From Candidatus Cloacimonadota bacterium (GTDB lineage Bacteria; Cloacimonadota; Cloacimonadia; Cloacimonadales; TCS61): 64,000 nucleotides of DNA. Position 1 is the first letter of the stretch; each line of letters begins with the position of its first letter. A program made the position numbers and the translations under genes. The notes beneath the pieces are model-generated. The model worked only from the letters and a program-made list of their open reading frames with translations. It did not search any database and was not told the origin of the DNA. Location: assembly GCA_030600585.1 (NCBI GenBank), contig JAUVLU010000007.1, positions 1 through 64,000 of the forward strand. The letters are read 5' to 3'. Below, in pieces: positions 20,175-29,498 of the stretch.

Positions 20175-20243
20175 ATTTTATTTCAGCTTAATTTTTTATT
20201 TGCAATAAAAAAAGGCATCCGGCAACAGCCGGATGCCTTTTTT
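20175..20243 (+). repeat. 69-bp direct repeat, copy 2
   Basis: Identical to 18676-18744. Confidence 0.9.
20214..20243 (+). terminator. rho-independent terminator, duplicate copy
   Basis: GGCATCCGGC-AACA-GCCGGATGCC followed by T6. Confidence 0.9.
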
Positions 20244-20259
20244 GTTAAGAACTCTTCAT

Positions 20260-21210
20260 TTAGAATTTATCTTTATTTTCTTCGATCCATTTTTCCGCAG
20301 AAAACGCAGCAGTTGCCCCATCTGATGCAGCTGTAACAACCTGCCTTAATACCTTATGTACCACATCTCCCGCAGCATATAATCCGGAATTTTTCGTACA
20401 CATTGCCTCATCAGTTATAATAAAACCCTGCGAGTCTAATTCTACAACTGATTTCACTAATTCATTATTAGGGATTATTCCCACATAAATAAATATACCG
20501 TCCAGTTCAAGCTCACTAATTTCCTTTGTTTTTTTATTATACAACTCAACTTTCTCAATAAAATCTCCACCTTTAATTTCTTTGACAATTGAATCCCAAA
20601 CAATTTCGATCTTTTCATTTTCAAATGCTCTCTGCCGGATTAATTTAACTGCACGTAGTTCATCTCTTCGATGAATTATATACACTTTTTTTGCAAACTT
20701 GGTTAAGAATATTGCCTCTTCTACGGCTGAATCTCCCCCGCCAACCACAGCTATGGTTTTATTCCTATAAAGTGCGCCGTCACATGTTGCACAATAGGAA
20801 ACACCACGTCCTGTATATTTCGCTTCTCCTTGAACTCCAAGTTTGCTCGGATTTGCTCCGGTAGCCAAAATAACAGTTTTCGTATTATATTTATCAGAGT
20901 CTGTTTCAACTAATTTACCAAAGTTTTCCGATTGGATAGATATAATATTTTCCTGTTTTATTTCAGTTCCAAATTTCTCTGCTTGTTTCCTCATTTTATC
21001 TGCTATATCAAATCCGGACATATTATCTTCAAATCCGGGATAATTTTCCACATCGGCTGTTGTAGTGATTTGACCGCCAATTAGTGCTTTTTCAAAAACA
21101 ACTGTTTTCATCCCACCACGAGAAGCATATACTGCAGCTGCGAGTCCGGCTGGTCCGCCGCCAATTATTGCCACATCAAATTCAATTTTATTTTCCACTA
21201 TTTCCTCCAT
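20260..21210 (-). CDS. trxB: thioredoxin reductase
   Basis: 'DVAIIGGGPAGLAAAVYASRGG', 'CATCDGALYRNKTIAVVGGGDSA', 'GLYAAGDVVHKVLRQVVTAASDGATAA'. Confidence 0.96.
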   Translation of the reverse strand: MEEIVENKIEFDVAIIGGGPAGLAAAVYASRGGMKTVVFEKALIGGQITTTADVENYPGFEDNMSGFDIADKMRKQAEKFGTEIKQENIISIQSENFGKLVETDSDKYNTKTVILATGANPSKLGVQGEAKYTGRGVSYCATCDGALYRNKTIAVVGGGDSAVEEAIFLTKFAKKVYIIHRRDELRAVKLIRQRAFENEKIEIVWDSIVKEIKGGDFIEKVELYNKKTKEISELELDGIFIYVGIIPNNELVKSVVELDSQGFIITDEAMCTKNSGLYAAGDVVHKVLRQVVTAASDGATAAFSAEKWIEENKDKF

Positions 21211-21300
21211 TTTTTTGTTTAAAACTTATTTAATCTACAACAAAAAGCAACTTTTATTTTATAGTGTTAAATATTACTCTTACTTAAATAATCATGAAAA

Positions 21301-21681
21301 TCAGTAATGATATTTTTTACCTTTGATGATCGTGAATGAACGATATAATTGTTCTATTAATAGAAAACGGATCATCTGATGTGTAAAAGTAAATCTTGAA
21401 AAGCTTAATAAAAGATCTGCTATTTCTAATATTCTGTTAGAAAGACCGTAAATTCCGCCAATTACAAATATCATATCTTTCCCGATAATTAATTTATCTT
21501 CCAATATCTTAGCTTCTTGATCTTTAACAATTTCTATCGTTTTGCTTCCTGTTAATTTTACATCGGGTAATATCTGCCAATCTAATTTTATATATTTGGT
21601 TATTCTCTTTTGATATTCCTTAATTCCTTCTTCTATAAATTTTTGCTTAGTTTTTCCTAAACAAATAATTTTAATTTTCAT
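21301..21681 (-). CDS. rlmH: RlmH-like SPOUT methyltransferase, apparently internally shortened
   Basis: 'MKIKIICLGKTK...EYQKRITKY...FVIGGIYGLS...FTHQMIRFLLIEQLYRSFTIIKGKKYHY'. Confidence 0.85.
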   Translation of the reverse strand: MKIKIICLGKTKQKFIEEGIKEYQKRITKYIKLDWQILPDVKLTGSKTIEIVKDQEAKILEDKLIIGKDMIFVIGGIYGLSNRILEIADLLLSFSRFTFTHQMIRFLLIEQLYRSFTIIKGKKYHY

Positions 21682-21696
21682 AACTATTATTTATAA

Positions 21697-22608
21697 TTAT
21701 TGTGCACTTAATACACCTAAAGCCATTGAGAGCATTTTCGTTTCTGCCTCAGCAACCCGAGATGCAATTATGATCGGTACTTTAGCGCCCATAACAATAT
21801 GTGCGCTCCTGTAATTACAATAATAAGTGAGTGCCTTACCAAAAATATTTCCCACTTCAATATTGGGAACAATAAGTATATCTGCATTTCCTGCAACTTC
21901 CGATTTTATCCCTTTTGCTTTTGCTGCCATTTTACTTACGGCACCATCAAAAGCAAGCGGACCATCAACTATGCAGTCCTGAACCTGATTTTTGTTATAT
22001 ATTTCTTTAATTGTATTTGCCTCGACCGTAGCCGGCATTTTGATATTTACAATTTCAATTGCTGCGAGAAGCGCAACTTTAGGTTTATTATTTTCTAAAG
22101 CATGGGCAACCTTAACAGCATTATTAATAATGGAAATTTTTTCATCCACGCCGGGATAAAGGTTAATCCCGCCATCACTCAACAAAACTAATTTTTCGGG
22201 ATGTTCATAAACAAGTACATCACTAAGATTTTCACCGGTTCTCAATCCATTTTTTTTATCTAATACAGCTTTGATAAGAATTGCTGTGGAGCATTTACCT
22301 TTTAGCAAAATATCCGCTTTCCCTTCCCGGATAGCTTTCACGGATTTTACTGCTGCCAATTCCAGATCATCACCTGTATCAATGATCGAGAAATCGTTCG
22401 CAAATTCAGGAGCATTCTCCTGCAAGTATTTATCTATATATAGTTTATCTCCAACAAACAAACTATCGGCAATATTCTCTTTCTTGGCCATTACAGCAGC
22501 ATCTATCGCTGATGAGGTATGAGCGGCAGCAATTATAACTGTTTTGTTTTTCATTTCTTTAACTTTTGTCATTAATTGTTCAAAATTCTTGATCATATCA
22601 TCTCCCAA
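21697..22608 (-). CDS. phosphate butyryltransferase-like (phosphate acetyl/butyryltransferase family)
   Basis: 'DILLKGKCSTAILIKAVLDKKNGLRTG', 'VDGPLAFDGAVS', 'ADILIVPNIEVGNIFGKAL'. Confidence 0.85.
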   Translation of the reverse strand: MGDDMIKNFEQLMTKVKEMKNKTVIIAAAHTSSAIDAAVMAKKENIADSLFVGDKLYIDKYLQENAPEFANDFSIIDTGDDLELAAVKSVKAIREGKADILLKGKCSTAILIKAVLDKKNGLRTGENLSDVLVYEHPEKLVLLSDGGINLYPGVDEKISIINNAVKVAHALENNKPKVALLAAIEIVNIKMPATVEANTIKEIYNKNQVQDCIVDGPLAFDGAVSKMAAKAKGIKSEVAGNADILIVPNIEVGNIFGKALTYYCNYRSAHIVMGAKVPIIIASRVAEAETKMLSMALGVLSAQ

Positions 22609-22785
22609 ATATTATATTTATTAAAGAATTTTTAGAAAATGATACTGTATTAGGTCAAGAAATATTATGAAAACATGTAATATGATTATTGAAATAATTG
22701 TGACTATATTTTGAATAAATATAGAATAAATGTTAATTTAAAAAACAGCCGCAAAAAGTTTAGCTGCTGTCATTGAATTACAAAA

Positions 22786-24234
22786 CTATTTTAAAAGAAT
22801 CATTTTTTTTATTGGTGAATTTTTCAAATTTAATTTATAAAGATAGATTCCTGAAGAAAAATCTTCGGCATTCCAGTTTATTGAAGTTTCGCTGTTGCTG
22901 ATTTGCAATTCATTGACTAATTGACCTTTAAGATTATAAATTTCAATTATTGCTTCTGTTTTATTTTCAGGTAAATTGAAACTAATTTTCGTCGATGGAT
23001 TAAATGGATTTGGATAGTTATTTAATTCGTAATTTGTAATTTTTAATTCGTCATTATCTGCTTCGCTTCCGTCTGTTACATGAATAAAATCTTCTCGCAG
23101 AAATTCATCAGTACAATCCTGATCGTGAATTATTAATTTTACCGAAAAATAACCGGTCTCCTGATAGGTATATTCAGGTTGTAATTCATAAGAATCAATA
23201 GTTCCATCGTTATCGAAATCCCATTCATAAGACATTATTTCTCCAACTGAATAATTAGAGAACTGGGCTGTAAAAGGTGCTTCTCCTTCTGTTAATGAAG
23301 AAGAAAAATTAGCTACGAGAGGTTCTTCCCCTTTTGAGAAAGAATGATAAACAGTAAAGGTTCTACCATAATCTGTTGAATGAAAAATGTAAGTATGTTC
23401 TATTGTGTGCATAAGTGCATTATAAGTTACTAATACATAAACTTCTCCTAACTGCCTTCCACCAACAAAATCAGTGTAACTAAGCCCTAGATTGAATTGA
23501 TTAATGTATTGCCAATTCAAACCATAATTATTACTATAAAATATTGTTCGCGGTGAACTAGTAATATTGTACAATTCACCATATTCCATACCACGGCTTA
23601 AATCAGTATATGGATATTCATATCTATTAACAACATTTTGAATTTCTAAAGTCTCAAAGTTATCGTAAGTAATCAAAATCCATAAAGAATCAATAATTGG
23701 GTAATTACTTACGAGCATGTGTCCTATATTATTTTCATTATCAATTTCAGTGCATATGCTACTACCAAAAAAACCGTTTGCTGAATGTTGAATAAAATTT
23801 ACTCCGTAATCTTCACTGTGTTTAGAAAAACTATCATAGATTTCTCCTTCGTTTCTTCCGCTGTTAATACACCAATGTGCTGTGTCTCTAAATTGCCAAC
23901 TGCCTTCTTGCCCGTAATCATAAGAAATATATAGAGCTTCAGACATAGTCTGCCCGTATACTACACCAGAAGTAAGATCAGCAGTAATACTAAAGAAGTT
24001 TATATTAGTATTTAATGTGCTGTCCATACAGGTTGCAGTTTCACCAAAGTCTATTGAGCGGTAGATTGCTGCAGGTTCGGTTACTGTTGGTCCAATATAA
24101 TAAATTTCACCTACTTCGGGTCCTCTTGTTATTCTGTAGTCAGAAAATACAAGTGATGTTGTAAAAAGTATCACTATTACAATAATACTGATCTTTTTCC
24201 CTGCCATTACGGGATTAAACAAAGTTTTTAACAT
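22786..24234 (-). CDS. secreted protein with sortilin/BNR-like repeats, PKD domain and T9SS-type CTD
   Basis: 'SSLTEGEAPFTAQFSNYSVGEIMSYEWDFDNDGTID' PKD; CTD ending IKKMILLK. Confidence 0.85.
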   Translation of the reverse strand: MLKTLFNPVMAGKKISIIVIVILFTTSLVFSDYRITRGPEVGEIYYIGPTVTEPAAIYRSIDFGETATCMDSTLNTNINFFSITADLTSGVVYGQTMSEALYISYDYGQEGSWQFRDTAHWCINSGRNEGEIYDSFSKHSEDYGVNFIQHSANGFFGSSICTEIDNENNIGHMLVSNYPIIDSLWILITYDNFETLEIQNVVNRYEYPYTDLSRGMEYGELYNITSSPRTIFYSNNYGLNWQYINQFNLGLSYTDFVGGRQLGEVYVLVTYNALMHTIEHTYIFHSTDYGRTFTVYHSFSKGEEPLVANFSSSLTEGEAPFTAQFSNYSVGEIMSYEWDFDNDGTIDSYELQPEYTYQETGYFSVKLIIHDQDCTDEFLREDFIHVTDGSEADNDELKITNYELNNYPNPFNPSTKISFNLPENKTEAIIEIYNLKGQLVNELQISNSETSINWNAEDFSSGIYLYKLNLKNSPIKKMILLK

Positions 24235-24252
24235 CTTTCAATCCTCCTTAGA

Positions 24253-24309
24253 TTATTTTAATAAAAGCATTTTTCTTATTGGTGAATTTTCTAAATTCAA
24301 TTTATGATG
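24253..24309 (-). pseudogene. orphan T9SS-type CTD tail
   Basis: Minus-strand HHKLNLENSPIRKMLLLK*, matching the C-terminus of the 22786 gene (YKLNLKNSPIKKMILLK*). Confidence 0.7.
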
Positions 24310-24338
24310 ACGAATCGAAAACGCTGTACTCACGCAAT

Positions 24339-24506
24339 TTATTTCGTTGACCTTATTATTGCTCGAAACAATAGTGAAATGCCTTGGATAAAAAATACAC
24401 CCGCTACTCCATAATAAAGCAATTCAGGATGAAATATTATCAGCAATCCAACTGCGAGATAGACGATACCTGTAAATATTAAACTGACTTTTTCATAGAT
24501 TTTCAT
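24339..24506 (-). CDS. small hypothetical membrane protein
   Basis: MKIYEKVSLIFTGIVYLAVGLLIIFHPELLYYG... Confidence 0.5.
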   Translation of the reverse strand: MKIYEKVSLIFTGIVYLAVGLLIIFHPELLYYGVAGVFFIQGISLLFRAIIRSTK

Positions 24507-24513
24507 AAATTTA

Positions 24514-25224
24514 TCATTCTCCCTTATTTCCATTTTTGAAAACACGAACAAAACAGGTGACTGCATGTAGAATAAATGTTATACTTACCCAGTATCTGAC
24601 AAATTTTGTATATTTGAAAATAACTACTGAAACAAGAATATACAAAATACCGGAAAACACCAGAACTGTATTATCGGTTTTGCCGGTTGCCTTACTTACC
24701 TTATCTATAAAATTTATCACAATATTATTTCTAAAAAACTTATTCCAAACAAGATGACTGGATTTTACATTTGTGAAATTTATTTTTACACTTTCCCAAA
24801 AATTGCTAAAGAAAACAATACTCAAAAATACACCAAGTGTAAGCATACCAATTAGATAAGAAAGGGAACTGTAATAATCACCCCAAGTCAAGAGTAATCC
24901 AATTTCGTCAAGCAACAAACCCAATCCACTCCCATACATAACTGCAAGATTTTTCTTGGTTAAGTGTTTAGAGCCAACGATTGCCAGCCAACCTGCGACA
25001 CAAACAAGAAAAATCCCAATATAAAAATGATGGATATGATATCCAAATAGAATTATATTTTTCCCGAGATAAAATTCAACATCCGGGAGTAATCCTTCTT
25101 TGGTAGCATCTGCAAACCTTGTATGTGCTGAGCCGGCTATAAATACCAATAAGCGAATAGAAACGAGTGTTACAAGATACGAAATGGTTATTATAAAAGG
25201 TAAACTTTTTTCTTGTTTGATCAT
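24514..25224 (-). CDS. hypothetical multi-pass membrane protein
   Basis: Several hydrophobic helices; 'GYHIHHFYIGIFLVCVAGWLAIVG'. Confidence 0.65.
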   Translation of the reverse strand: MIKQEKSLPFIITISYLVTLVSIRLLVFIAGSAHTRFADATKEGLLPDVEFYLGKNIILFGYHIHHFYIGIFLVCVAGWLAIVGSKHLTKKNLAVMYGSGLGLLLDEIGLLLTWGDYYSSLSYLIGMLTLGVFLSIVFFSNFWESVKINFTNVKSSHLVWNKFFRNNIVINFIDKVSKATGKTDNTVLVFSGILYILVSVVIFKYTKFVRYWVSITFILHAVTCFVRVFKNGNKGE

Positions 25225-25232
25225 ATTAATCT

Positions 25233-25460
25233 TTACCTATCGAATTCTATTAGATAACGAAACCCGAGAATTTCATATTCACCACTAATTACATATCCAC
25301 CATCCTGCGCAACTATCACATCTTCTACAGTATAGCTGTCAGTCCACCATTGCCGTTGGAAGGGGCGATAAGTTTGTACCCAAGTATCTTCGGCTGCAAG
25401 CCGAATGCAAAATGTAAAAAGTAAAATTAAAAATGTAAGAATTAATATTTTTCGGTTTAT
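25233..25460 (-). pseudogene. truncated secreted-protein gene with ATA in place of ATG start
   Basis: Minus strand: ggagg-aaact-ATA AAC CGA AAA...: (I)NRKILILTFLILLFTFCIRLAAEDTWVQTYRPFQRQWWTDSYTVEDVIVAQDGGYVISGEYEILGFRYLIEFDR*. Confidence 0.5.
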
Positions 25461-25680
25461 AGTTTCCTCCGTCTAATTTAAACTTAGCAAAATCATTATT
25501 GTATAATCTACATTTTCAAGAAAATAATTGTTATTAAAAAATATTTTTTATAAAAGATGTCAAATTATTTTCCTATAATAACAGGGATATTCATTGATAT
25601 AAAAGTAATTACAAAGCTGAATTAACTTGACATTTTATCCGCTTTTTTTTGATTTGAAAAAAAAATATTTATGAGGAAAT

Positions 25681-26619
25681 ATGGCAGTATCAAAAAGATG
25701 GCACATAGCATTATCGACAACAGAGTCTTCCAGACCTATTAATATAAGTCTGCCCAAAAAGACTGGGTTATTCTTATGTGTGTTGTCGGTAATATTTTTG
25801 CTGTTTTTTGCCGGATCTATTTTCTTCATAATCCATAATCAATCCCAAATAGCTCAAGCAAATGAGATATTTAATGAAAATATCATACTTAAAGATAAAC
25901 TTGTAATTCTATCTTCTGAGATCGACTCCATTATGACAAAATTAAAATTGATGGAAAACTGGGAAGATAAGGTTCGATCCGATAAGAATTTTAAAGCAAT
26001 TAATAAAGAGATCCGCGAGATGGGTATAGGTGGATTACCTATAATAGACACCACTTTTATGTACTCTGATATTAATTTGAGTGATAATTATTCTCTTACA
26101 TTAAATAAGATCATCCAACTTAAGGGAAAGATCGATTTTGATTATGACACACATAAAGAATTAAAAGATCTGGTTCAATTAAAGGACGAATTATATTTAA
26201 ATACTCCTTCGATCTATCCTGCTTATGGAAGAATATCTGATCCCTACGGATGGCGAACTCATCCTATTACAGGCAAAAGAAGTTTTCATAATGGGTTGGA
26301 TATTGGAAATAAAACAGGAACACCAATATATGCTGTAGCCGATGGTAAAGTGTCTTCAACCGGTCAGCAAAAATACTTTGGAAAGTTCATTGGAATATCT
26401 CATAAGTTTGGATACCAGACAAACTATGCTCATCTTCATAAAATACATGTTAAAAAAGGTGAGGAAGTTAAAAGAGGACAGATCATTGCGGAAATGGGAG
26501 ATTCAGGACGTTCAACCGGAAGTCATTTACACTTTGAAGTCTTGAGATATAACAAGTACAGAAACCCTTACAAATATTTAAACAAACTTGAAGATGACAT
26601 TATTATCACAAAAAAATAA
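25681..26619 (+). CDS. M23 family metallopeptidase
   Basis: 'DPYGWRTHPITGKRSFHNGLDIGNKTGTPIYAVADG...GSHLHFEV'. Confidence 0.93.
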   Translation: MAVSKRWHIALSTTESSRPINISLPKKTGLFLCVLSVIFLLFFAGSIFFIIHNQSQIAQANEIFNENIILKDKLVILSSEIDSIMTKLKLMENWEDKVRSDKNFKAINKEIREMGIGGLPIIDTTFMYSDINLSDNYSLTLNKIIQLKGKIDFDYDTHKELKDLVQLKDELYLNTPSIYPAYGRISDPYGWRTHPITGKRSFHNGLDIGNKTGTPIYAVADGKVSSTGQQKYFGKFIGISHKFGYQTNYAHLHKIHVKKGEEVKRGQIIAEMGDSGRSTGSHLHFEVLRYNKYRNPYKYLNKLEDDIIITKK

Positions 26620-26645
26620 ACCGGAATTGAACTTAACTATTATAT

Positions 26646-26867
26646 ATGAAAGGTAAAATAAAATTCGAATCAGCTTTAATAAGATTAGAAGAGATCGTTC
26701 ACGCATTGGAAGAAGGCGTGGATGAACTGGATAAGATAGTTGATCTTTTTGAAGAAGGCTCGGAGCTGGCTGATTTTTGCAATAAAAAACTTGAGAGAAT
26801 TGAGAATAAAATTGAAGTCATAACAAATAAAATACATAAATCAGAAAACATCACCGAGGAAATATGA
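26646..26867 (+). CDS. xseB: exodeoxyribonuclease VII small subunit
   Basis: 'FESALIRLEEIVHALEEGVDELDKIVDLFEEG'; overlaps ispA. Confidence 0.9.
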   Translation: MKGKIKFESALIRLEEIVHALEEGVDELDKIVDLFEEGSELADFCNKKLERIENKIEVITNKIHKSENITEEI

Positions 26868-27760
26868 GCACTAAAAATATGGTCTTAAAAAAAGACATGA
26901 AAGAAAAACGCGAATTAGTCAATATTGCAATAGATCGTTTCCTACCAAGAAAAGATGAATATCCAAAACAAATACACAAAGCGATTCGGCACACCTTATT
27001 TGCAGGTGGAAAGAGGTTGCGACCATATTTTTTAATAAATACCTACAAACTTTTCAAAGATGATATTGAAAAAACACTTTTGGTAGCAGGTGCGATTGAA
27101 ATGCTGCACACATACACATTGATCCATGACGATCTACCTGAAATTGATAATGATGAATATAGACGTGGTAAAAAAACCTGTCATGTCATTTTTGGTTCCG
27201 ATATTGCCTTGCTCGCCGGCGATGCACTTCTTATTTATGCTTTCCAGGCAATTGCAAATGCAGAGGATGTTGACGAAAAACTCAGACTGGATTTTATTAG
27301 AGATCTCTCTATTGAAGCCGGACACACCGGTCTTATCGCAGGACAGATGATAGATATTCAAAGTGAAGGGAAAAAGATTTCAAAAGAGACACTCGAGTAT
27401 ATTCACAACAATAAAACCGGTAAATTAATAAACCTGCCTATTCGTTTTGGCTGTATGCTTGCAGAAGCATCTGAAGAAGATCAAGAGCGTATGGAAAGTT
27501 TCGGTCAGAAGATCGGACTTGCCTTCCAGATCGTAGATGACATCCTTGATATTGAAGGCTCTATTGAGGATCTTGGGAAAAGCATTGGTAAAGATTCAAA
27601 AGCTAAAAAAGCTACTTTCCCTGCTGTATATGGATTAGAAAAGTCTAAACAAATGGCAGAAGAATTAATAACTGAAGCAAAAGCTCTTTTAGAACCATAC
27701 GGTGAAAAAGCTGAATTACTCTTTATGCTCTGTGATTTTATCCATACAAGAAAATTTTAA
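26864..27760 (+). CDS. ispA: polyprenyl (farnesyl/geranylgeranyl) diphosphate synthase
   Basis: 'GGKRLRPYF', 'LIHDDLPEIDND', 'AFQIVDDILDIEG'. Confidence 0.93.
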   Translation: MSTKNMVLKKDMKEKRELVNIAIDRFLPRKDEYPKQIHKAIRHTLFAGGKRLRPYFLINTYKLFKDDIEKTLLVAGAIEMLHTYTLIHDDLPEIDNDEYRRGKKTCHVIFGSDIALLAGDALLIYAFQAIANAEDVDEKLRLDFIRDLSIEAGHTGLIAGQMIDIQSEGKKISKETLEYIHNNKTGKLINLPIRFGCMLAEASEEDQERMESFGQKIGLAFQIVDDILDIEGSIEDLGKSIGKDSKAKKATFPAVYGLEKSKQMAEELITEAKALLEPYGEKAELLFMLCDFIHTRKF

Positions 27761-27782
27761 TTTAATAATAAAATTTAATTAT

Positions 27783-27803
27783 CAGGGCTTCGATGAAGCC
27801 CTG
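27783..27803 (+). terminator. putative terminator/hairpin CAGGGCTTC-GAT-GAAGCCCTG
   Basis: Perfect 9-bp stem between ispA and dut; weak T tract. Confidence 0.5.
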
Positions 27804-27826
27804 TTTCATTATTAAGGTGAGGTACA

Positions 27827-28264
27827 ATGTTAAAAGTTAATATCCAAAAAATAAATGAACACGCTAAACTTCCCAAACGTATGACCGAACACGCTGCCGG
27901 CTATGATCTTTATTCCTGTAATGAAGAAGATATTATTATAAGATCCGGAGAAGTTATTCTTATTCCAACCGGAATAGCCGTTTCTTTACCGGTAGGATAC
28001 GAGGCGCAGATTCGCCCCCGAAGCGGACTTGCCATCAAACATCAAATTGGAGTTCTTAATTCTCCCGGAACTATCGATGCTGATTATCGTGGTGAGATCA
28101 AGATCATCTTATTTAACTTTGGGAAAAAGGATTTTGTTGTTGCTCATCATACTCGAATTGCCCAAATGGTAGTTTCCCGTCATGAATCTGTTGATTTTGT
28201 AATTACCGGTCAGCTTGACGAGACAGGTCGCGGAAGCGGTGGATTTGGGCATACCGAACATTAA
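27827..28264 (+). CDS. dut: dUTP diphosphatase
   Basis: 'AAGYDLYS', 'RPRSGLAIKHQIGVLNSPGTIDADYRGEIKI', 'GRGSGGFGHTE'. Confidence 0.97.
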   Translation: MLKVNIQKINEHAKLPKRMTEHAAGYDLYSCNEEDIIIRSGEVILIPTGIAVSLPVGYEAQIRPRSGLAIKHQIGVLNSPGTIDADYRGEIKIILFNFGKKDFVVAHHTRIAQMVVSRHESVDFVITGQLDETGRGSGGFGHTEH

Positions 28265-28276
28265 TTAAGAGAGCTT

Positions 28277-28888
28277 ATGCTTGTCCCCGTACAACTCCCA
28301 TTTGGCAAAACCATTAATCAAACTACAGACGGGCATTCAATAACTTCCGACTCAGCTTTTCTTGTAGAAACCATTTCAAATCAGGTATTATGGGAAAATA
28401 TTAAGTTGCTTGAGCTTGGCAGCGGGAATGGAATTATTTCTATTATGTTATCTCATTATCATCCTAAATGGGTAATTCTGGGAATTGAAATTCAGAACCA
28501 TCTGGTAAAACTTAGCAAAGCTAACGTAAAACTATCCGAGACATGTCCATCCTTTATGGAAGCTGATCTTCGGGAATTTACATCTTCACTTAAGTACGAT
28601 CTGATAGTTTCCAACCCGCCGTATTTTCCAAAAGATAGGGGCAGGATCAGTCCAATACAGGAGCGGGCAATTTCCCGGCATGAAATAACCTGCAATATGA
28701 TGGATATTTTGGAATGTGTGAAACGAAATTTAAAGGAAGACGGCAGTGCATTTATTCTTTACCCGCAGAATAGGTGGAAGGATCTTGATAATTTTGCAAA
28801 AAAGGTTGACCTGAAAGCAGTGAAAAAATTTGTTTTAGATTCGGAAGAGAATAAAAAGAAGGTTATTGTGGAGCTTGTTCATGCTTAA
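28277..28888 (+). CDS. tRNA1(Val) (adenine-N6)-methyltransferase-like (TrmN6/YfiC family)
   Basis: 'LELGSGNGIISIML', 'DLIVSNPPYF'. Confidence 0.8.
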   Translation: MLVPVQLPFGKTINQTTDGHSITSDSAFLVETISNQVLWENIKLLELGSGNGIISIMLSHYHPKWVILGIEIQNHLVKLSKANVKLSETCPSFMEADLREFTSSLKYDLIVSNPPYFPKDRGRISPIQERAISRHEITCNMMDILECVKRNLKEDGSAFILYPQNRWKDLDNFAKKVDLKAVKKFVLDSEENKKKVIVELVHA

Positions 28889-29498
28889 GATAGAAGGATT
28901 TTCCTTATCCAGAGAAAACGAAAAATTTATGCTGATAAACGAGATGCTTATCGGAAGCGGCATGAAAATAAATATATTTGGAAATAATGATACAGGAAGA
29001 TCATTGTTATTGAGAGCGATACATGGAGATTATTACAATTTTGGCGGACAAATCCTGATTAAAGATAAACCATTATTGTTCTATAAAAAAAAGAAAAAAA
29101 CACTACTTTTAGATAACACATCTCACCTTCTTATGAACGAATCTGTTTGGAAGAATATTATTATTCCTCTGCCAAAGGTAACTGCCAGACAAAAGCAGAA
29201 GATCATGGAATTATGCATGATCTCTCAGCTTGGTGATAAGATCGGCACTAAAGTTAAAAACCTTTCATCTTCATCAAAGAAATTCATCGAATTGATCCGG
29301 GCAGTTATTCAGCTTCCGCAGATCATTCTTATCGATGATCTTGAAAATTACTTCGATGATAAAAATATGATCACAGCTTTAGAAATTTGCAATTTTGCGT
29401 TAAATAGCGGAGCTTCATTGATTGCTACATCCAAACGAAAACTTGATAATTTTGATAGTTATTACAGAATTCAAAACAACAAAGTGGTGAAATTGTGA
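28881..29498 (+). CDS. degenerate FtsE-like ABC ATPase
   Basis: ABC ATPase layout with altered motifs: Walker A GNNDTGRS, signature LSSSS, Walker B ILIDDLE, H-loop IATSKRK; overlaps an FtsX-like gene. Confidence 0.7.
   Translation: MLKIEGFSLSRENEKFMLINEMLIGSGMKINIFGNNDTGRSLLLRAIHGDYYNFGGQILIKDKPLLFYKKKKKTLLLDNTSHLLMNESVWKNIIIPLPKVTARQKQKIMELCMISQLGDKIGTKVKNLSSSSKKFIELIRAVIQLPQIILIDDLENYFDDKNMITALEICNFALNSGASLIATSKRKLDNFDSYYRIQNNKVVKL

Noticed and set aside
21697-22608. Phosphate butyryltransferase without an adjacent butyrate kinase
   Set aside because: Absence from the local window is not evidence; the kinase may be elsewhere.
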